A stretch of 18,332 nucleotides of DNA from the NCBI GenBank assembly GCA_051870875.1, contig JBJECG010000002.1, positions 1-18,332 of the forward strand, read 5' to 3'. The position numbers and the translations under genes were made by a program. Positions within the stretch are counted from its first letter, which is position 1, and each line of letters starts with the position of its first letter. The stretch comes from Aphodosoma sp051870875. GTDB lineage: Bacteria > Bacteroidota > Bacteroidia > Bacteroidales > Paludibacteraceae. The notes under the pieces are model-generated. The model did not search any database, was not told where the DNA came from, and worked only from the letters and a program-made list of their open reading frames with translations. Below are positions 15,855-18,332 of this stretch, in pieces.

Positions 15855-15862
15855 CAAAGGTA
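15855..15862 (-). promoter_or_regulatory. Putative -7 element of the SDR-rnhA-cutC-patatin operon
   Basis: On the minus strand TACCTTTG matches TAnnTTTG exactly, 81 bases before the SDR start codon. No exact TTG lies 19-21 bases upstream, so only the -7 part is well supported. Confidence 0.5.
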
Positions 15863-15998
15863 ATACATTTATTTCAAAGTCAGCAGTCAGGTTGTCATTA
15901 ATTTTTTCATGCCGCAGAGTCAGCCGGTTACAGGCTGGAAACGACAGCGATGGAACTGACATGCCTTTTCGTCCGTTTCGGAAAGTATATTTGGCAAG

Positions 15999-16048
15999 AT
16001 ACCGGCAAGCGGGATCCGTCGGCTTTGACGAATCCCGCTTGCCGGTAT
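15999..16048 (-). terminator. Long hairpin after rubrerythrin, likely terminator
   Basis: ATACCGGCAAGCGGGAT (15999-16015) and its perfect complement (16032-16048) form a 17-base GC-rich stem. After one mismatch, CGTC/GACG extend it around a 6-base loop. It lies 29 bases past the rubrerythrin stop on the minus strand. The bases after the stem (CTTGCCAAATATACT on the minus strand) are AT-rich but not a T-run. Confidence 0.75.
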
Positions 16049-16077
16049 GTACGGTCTGTTATCCCGGAGAACAGCGG

Positions 16078-16626
16078 TTATTTCTTGAAATAACGGTTGA
16101 AGAGTCCTTCGAAACCTCTGCCGTGCCGTGCTTCGTCTTTTGCCATTTCGTGTACCGTGTCGTGGATGGCATCGAGGTTGGCGGCTTTGGCATTGCGTGC
16201 GATACGCATTTTATCTTCACAGGCACCGGCTTCGGCATTCATGCGTTTTTCAAGATTGGTTTTGGTATCCCAAACAACATCGCCGAGGAGTTCGGCAAAT
16301 TTTGCGCAGTGTTCGGCTTCTTCAAAGGCATAGCGTTTGAATGCCTCGGCAATTTCTGGATAGCCTTCGCGGTCTGCCTGGCGGCTCATGGCCAGATACA
16401 TGCCTACTTCGGTAGCTTCGCCGAGGAAGTGGGCGTTGAGATCCTTTATCATCTCTTCGCCTGTACCTTTGGCTTCACCGATTTTATGCTCGGTAACGAA
16501 CTGGAGTTTATCCGACTCTACAAGTTCTTTGAATTTTTCCTTGGGTTGCTTGCATTGCGGGCAGAAGTCTGGAGCTTCGTTGCCTTCGTGTACATAGCCG
16601 CAAACGGTGCAAATGAATTTTTTCAT
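16078..16626 (-). CDS. Reverse rubrerythrin (rubredoxin domain first)
   Basis: The 182-residue protein carries an N-terminal rubredoxin-type Fe(Cys)4 site, Cys6/Cys9 and Cys22/Cys25 in CTVCGYVHEG and CPQC. It is followed by a four-helix ferritin-like di-iron domain with Glu70, EEAEH (102-106) and DEARHG (164-169). This order is the reverse of classical rubrerythrin. Such proteins act as NAD(P)H-linked peroxidases in anaerobes, removing hydrogen peroxide in the cytoplasm with electrons from a separate reductase. In Clostridium acetobutylicum the reverse rubrerythrins are under PerR control, which fits the PerR-like gene 110 bases upstream on the same strand. No clear separate promoter or Per box is seen directly before this gene, so it may be read from the perR promoter. 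A long hairpin follows the stop. Confidence 0.94.
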   Translation of the reverse strand: MKKFICTVCGYVHEGNEAPDFCPQCKQPKEKFKELVESDKLQFVTEHKIGEAKGTGEEMIKDLNAHFLGEATEVGMYLAMSRQADREGYPEIAEAFKRYAFEEAEHCAKFAELLGDVVWDTKTNLEKRMNAEAGACEDKMRIARNAKAANLDAIHDTVHEMAKDEARHGRGFEGLFNRYFKK

Positions 16627-16736
16627 GATTTTGAATGTTTAGGTGATTAACTGTTTATATATTTAGGTAAGTTGCAAAAACTGTTCCATACTGTACTGTT
16701 TGTGCCGTGTACGGCTGATTGCGGCAGGTGAGCATG

Positions 16737-17165
16737 TCAGTAGGATGTCTCTTCTGTGTTTTTGTCTTTTGCATTGCATTCAGGACACAGTCCGTGACAG
16801 TATACTTGTACATCGTCTATACGGAAGTCATGGCAATCAAAGGCTCCGATTTCCGGTTGCGGCAAATCGAACAATTTTCCGCATCGGTTGCATCTCAGGT
16901 GTGCATGCGGAATAATATCTGCATCGTAGCGGACGTTTTTGTCATCAATTGTCAACATTTTCACTATCCCTTTGCCGGCAAGATTCCGCAGCACGTTGTA
17001 CACTGTGGTGCGGCTGAGGGTTGGCATTGAAGTATGCAGTTCTTCGTAAATCGTGTCTACAGATGGATGAGTAGGGTGGTTCAGCAGATAATGCAGTACT
17101 GCTGTCCGCTGTTCTGATGGGCGGATACCGTAAACCTTAAGTATGTCTATCGCTTCTGTACGCAT
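16737..17165 (-). CDS. perR: Fur family transcriptional regulator, PerR type
   Basis: The 142-residue protein has a winged helix (residues 10-80, recognition helix SRTTVYNVLRNL) and a metal-binding dimerisation domain. The expected regulatory metal ligands are His33, Asp81, His87, His89 and Asp100. Asp rather than Glu at position 100 (CGKLFD) is the residue that separates peroxide-sensing PerR from iron-sensing Fur. The structural zinc site has Cys92/Cys95 (CNRC) and Cys127/Cys130 (CPEC). PerR senses peroxide by iron-catalysed histidine oxidation and then releases DNA. The ATG at 17165 starts the homologous region; the open frame upstream to 17258 covers the promoter and operator and is not expected to be translated. 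A Per-type palindrome lies in its leader, and reverse rubrerythrin follows. A zinc- or iron-type Fur is the less likely alternative. Confidence 0.88.
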   Translation of the reverse strand: MRTEAIDILKVYGIRPSEQRTAVLHYLLNHPTHPSVDTIYEELHTSMPTLSRTTVYNVLRNLAGKGIVKMLTIDDKNVRYDADIIPHAHLRCNRCGKLFDLPQPEIGAFDCHDFRIDDVQVYCHGLCPECNAKDKNTEETSY

Positions 17166-17187
17166 CAAAGCTTTGAAGTCAATATTG

Positions 17188-17204
17188 ATTGTAATAATTA
17201 CAAT
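17188..17204. promoter_or_regulatory. Per/Fur-box palindrome in the perR leader
   Basis: ATTGTAATAATTACAAT is a perfect 8-1-8 palindrome. It resembles the 7-1-7 Per box of PerR proteins (TTATAATnATTATAA). It starts 14 bases downstream of the perR -7 element and ends 23 bases before the start codon, so a bound repressor would block transcription just after initiation. Autoregulation is inferred. Confidence 0.75.
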
Positions 17205-17217
17205 TTTGTTTTCAGTG

Positions 17218-17248
17218 CAAAGATATGCGTTTTTTTCTGATTGTGCAA
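17218..17248 (-). promoter_or_regulatory. perR promoter
   Basis: On the minus strand, TTG (plus positions 17246-17248) is separated by 20 bases from TATCTTTG (17218-17225), an exact TAnnTTTG match. Spacing is the same as at the pnp and DUF2975 operon promoters. The start codon lies about 52 bases downstream. Confidence 0.78.
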
Positions 17249-17363
17249 CAAAATACACGAAAAATTGCGCGGTAGTTATGCCTATGGTATAAAATATCCG
17301 TTTTTAAGAAGATTTCACCCGAAAAGTATAAGATGGTGTCAAACGGGCGATGAGAAAACAGCG

Positions 17364-17395
17364 ATTGGCATTGGAAACCGCCAAAAATTGCCAAT
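17364..17395. repeat. Imperfect inverted repeat abutting the pnp promoter
   Basis: ATTGGCA (17364-17370) pairs with TGCCAAT (17389-17395), and inside it TTGG (17371-17374) pairs with CCAA (17381-17384), with a 4-base bulge on the right side. It ends two bases before the -33 TTG of pnp, a position suited to an upstream regulator or to nothing at all. Confidence 0.4.
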
Positions 17396-17397
17396 CA

Positions 17398-17428
17398 TTG
17401 CGTAATCGAAAAAAAACACGTATCTTTG
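17398..17428 (+). promoter_or_regulatory. pnp promoter
   Basis: TTG (17398-17400), a 20-base spacer and TATCTTTG (17421-17428) match the Bacteroidetes promoter. The ATG of pnp is 40 bases downstream. Confidence 0.78.
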
Positions 17429-17468
17429 CACGACATTAAAACGGATACAAAATTAAAGAAGAAAACAC

Positions 17469-18332
17469 ATGAATGTAGTTTCAAAAACCATCACACTCGG
17501 TGATGGCCGTACTATTACCCTTGAGACAGGCAAGCTGGCAAAACAAGCTGACGGGGCTGTGATGCTGACCATGGGAAATACCATGCTGCTGGCAACGGTG
17601 TGCAGTGCCAAAGAGGCAGTTCCCGGAACCGACTTTATGCCGCTTTCCGTAGATTATAAAGAGAAGTTTGCATCAAATGGCCGCTTCCCCGGAGGTTTTA
17701 CCCGCCGTGAAGGCCGTTCGAGCGATTATGAAATATTGGTGTCCCGTCTGGTAGACCGTGCCTTGCGTCCTCTTTTCCCGGACAATTACCATGCTGAAAC
17801 CTTTGTGAACGTTACACTTTATTCGGCTGACGGTATAGACATGCCTGATGCCTTGGCGGGCCTTGCAGCATCGGCTGCACTTGCCGTGTCAGATGTCCCG
17901 TTCAACGGCCCTATATCAGAGGTGCGCGTAGCCCGTATTGACGGCAAATATGTGGTTAATCCCACGTTCCACGAGCTTGAAAAAGCCGATATGGATATAA
18001 TGGTAGCCGCCACTCTTGACAATATCATGATGGTGGAGGGCGAGATGAACGAAGTTTCGGAAATGGATCTCCTCGAAGGTCTGAAAGTGGCTCATGAGGC
18101 TATAAAAGTCCATTGTCAGGCTCAGCTTGAACTGATGGAAGCAGCCGGCAAGACTGTGAAACGTGAATATTGCCACGAAGAAAACGATGAAGAACTTCGT
18201 GCCGACGTTCATGCCAAGACCTACGCCAAGGCATATGCAGTGGCATCTTCATGCAATAACGACAAGCATTCCCGTTCTGACAATTTCGCTGCCATACTTG
18301 ATGAATACAAGGCGCAGTTTACTGAAGAGGAT
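17469..18332 (+). CDS. pnp: Polynucleotide phosphorylase, 5' part (cut by window end)
   Basis: The frame from the ATG at 17469 stays open for 288 codons to the last base, so the gene continues beyond the window; full-length PNPase is about 700-740 residues. The product degrades RNA 3' to 5' by phosphorolysis, releasing nucleoside diphosphates. The visible part is the first RNase PH-like core domain. ITLETGKLAKQADGAVMLTMG (12-32; core ETGKLAKQADGAV), PGTDFMPLSVDYKEKFAS and GRFPGGFTRREGRSSDYEIL are family hallmarks, and SRLVDRALRPLFP follows. The linker to the second core domain is reached near the end of the window (the EEND-rich region around residues 240-245). The KH and S1 RNA-binding domains would lie outside. 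A good promoter lies 40 bases upstream, so this is the first gene of its transcript. Confidence 0.95.
   Translation, partial: MNVVSKTITLGDGRTITLETGKLAKQADGAVMLTMGNTMLLATVCSAKEAVPGTDFMPLSVDYKEKFASNGRFPGGFTRREGRSSDYEILVSRLVDRALRPLFPDNYHAETFVNVTLYSADGIDMPDALAGLAASAALAVSDVPFNGPISEVRVARIDGKYVVNPTFHELEKADMDIMVAATLDNIMMVEGEMNEVSEMDLLEGLKVAHEAIKVHCQAQLELMEAAGKTVKREYCHEENDEELRADVHAKTYAKAYAVASSCNNDKHSRSDNFAAILDEYKAQFTEED

Larger units (their letters stand above)
15774..16077. other. Intergenic region between SDR and rubrerythrin genes
   Basis: This 304-base stretch holds no gene I can support; the upstream extension of the SDR frame has no family resemblance. It contains the SDR promoter element at 15855-15862 and the long hairpin after rubrerythrin at 15999-16048. 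The bases between them appear unstructured to the eye. Confidence 0.6.
17166..17468. other. Divergent regulatory region between perR and pnp
   Basis: This 303-base AT-rich stretch holds no gene I can support. It contains the Per-type palindrome (17188-17204) and promoter (17218-17248) of perR at one end. At the other end lie an imperfect inverted repeat (17364-17395) and the pnp promoter (17398-17428). Bases of about 17250-17360 show nothing recognisable. Confidence 0.7.

Noticed and set aside
15774..15962. Upstream extension of the SDR frame by 63 codons
   Set aside because: The Rossmann motif starts at the ATG at 15773; the extension is unlike the family and contains the promoter element.
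16627..16736. A second Per box or separate promoter before rubrerythrin
   Set aside because: The AT-rich stretch near 16640-16670 has no 7-1-7 or 8-1-8 palindrome and no TAnnTTTG match.
17166..17258. Upstream extension of the perR frame by 31 codons
   Set aside because: It runs through the operator and -7 element, and homology begins at the ATG at 17165.
1..18332. Mobile element, CRISPR array, toxin-antitoxin or anti-phage system
   Set aside because: No transposase, integrase, direct-repeat array, or paired small toxin-antitoxin genes were found; the XRE gene pairs with a DUF2975 membrane protein, not a toxin.

Overview
The window reads as a chromosomal housekeeping region of an anaerobic Bacteroidales bacterium. 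Muribaculaceae, Barnesiellaceae or Bacteroidaceae-like relatives are plausible, but the family cannot be fixed by eye. Four things support this. Several genes are preceded by the Bacteroidetes promoter element TAnnTTTG, at four of them with a TTG or a near match about 20 bases upstream. Gene starts lack Shine-Dalgarno sequences and sit behind AT-rich leaders. The lipoprotein resembles DUF6242 proteins, which I know from this order. There is also a rubredoxin-first (reverse) rubrerythrin, a type of enzyme seen in anaerobes. I see no tRNA, rRNA, insertion sequence, phage gene, CRISPR array or anti-phage system.

Layout. Bases 59-2808 (+): mnmA (tRNA 2-thiouridylase), xseA and xseB (exonuclease VII), closely spaced. 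Bases 2811-2866: a long inverted repeat that runs into a consensus -7 element in front of hutH. Bases 2918-4405 (+): hutH, a lone histidine ammonia-lyase. Bases 4430-4635: a run of stem-loops that includes a terminator for each of two convergent transcripts. Bases 4673-8610 (-): a probable operon of a DUF2975 membrane protein, a small XRE/YozG-type regulator and a secreted M16 metallopeptidase, with a good promoter at 8709-8739. Bases 8876-11938 (-): a DUF6242/Kelch-like lipoprotein, aroA (EPSP synthase) and sufE, separated by 22 and 32 bases. Bases 12089-12658 (+): a small nitroreductase-family flavoprotein, divergent from the lipoprotein gene. Bases 12706-15773 (-): a tight four-gene operon of SDR dehydrogenase, viroplasmin-domain RNase H1, cutC and a patatin-like phospholipase. 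Bases 16078-17165 (-): reverse rubrerythrin preceded by a PerR-type Fur-family regulator. Bases 17469-18332 (+): the 5' part of pnp (polynucleotide phosphorylase), cut by the window end.

How the genes work together. The clearest functional module is perR plus reverse rubrerythrin. The regulator carries the PerR-type ligand set, including Asp rather than Glu at the discriminating position. A perfect 17-base palindrome of Per-box type, ATTGTAATAATTACAAT, lies just downstream of its own -7 element, which suggests autoregulation. The rubrerythrin downstream would be the peroxide-removing output. The other clusters look like co-transcribed but biochemically unrelated housekeeping genes. No strong candidate for a wholly new system is visible. 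The best leads are the hutH inverted repeat, the perR operator and promoter layout, the DUF2975/XRE/M16 operon, and the structured intergenic region after hutH.
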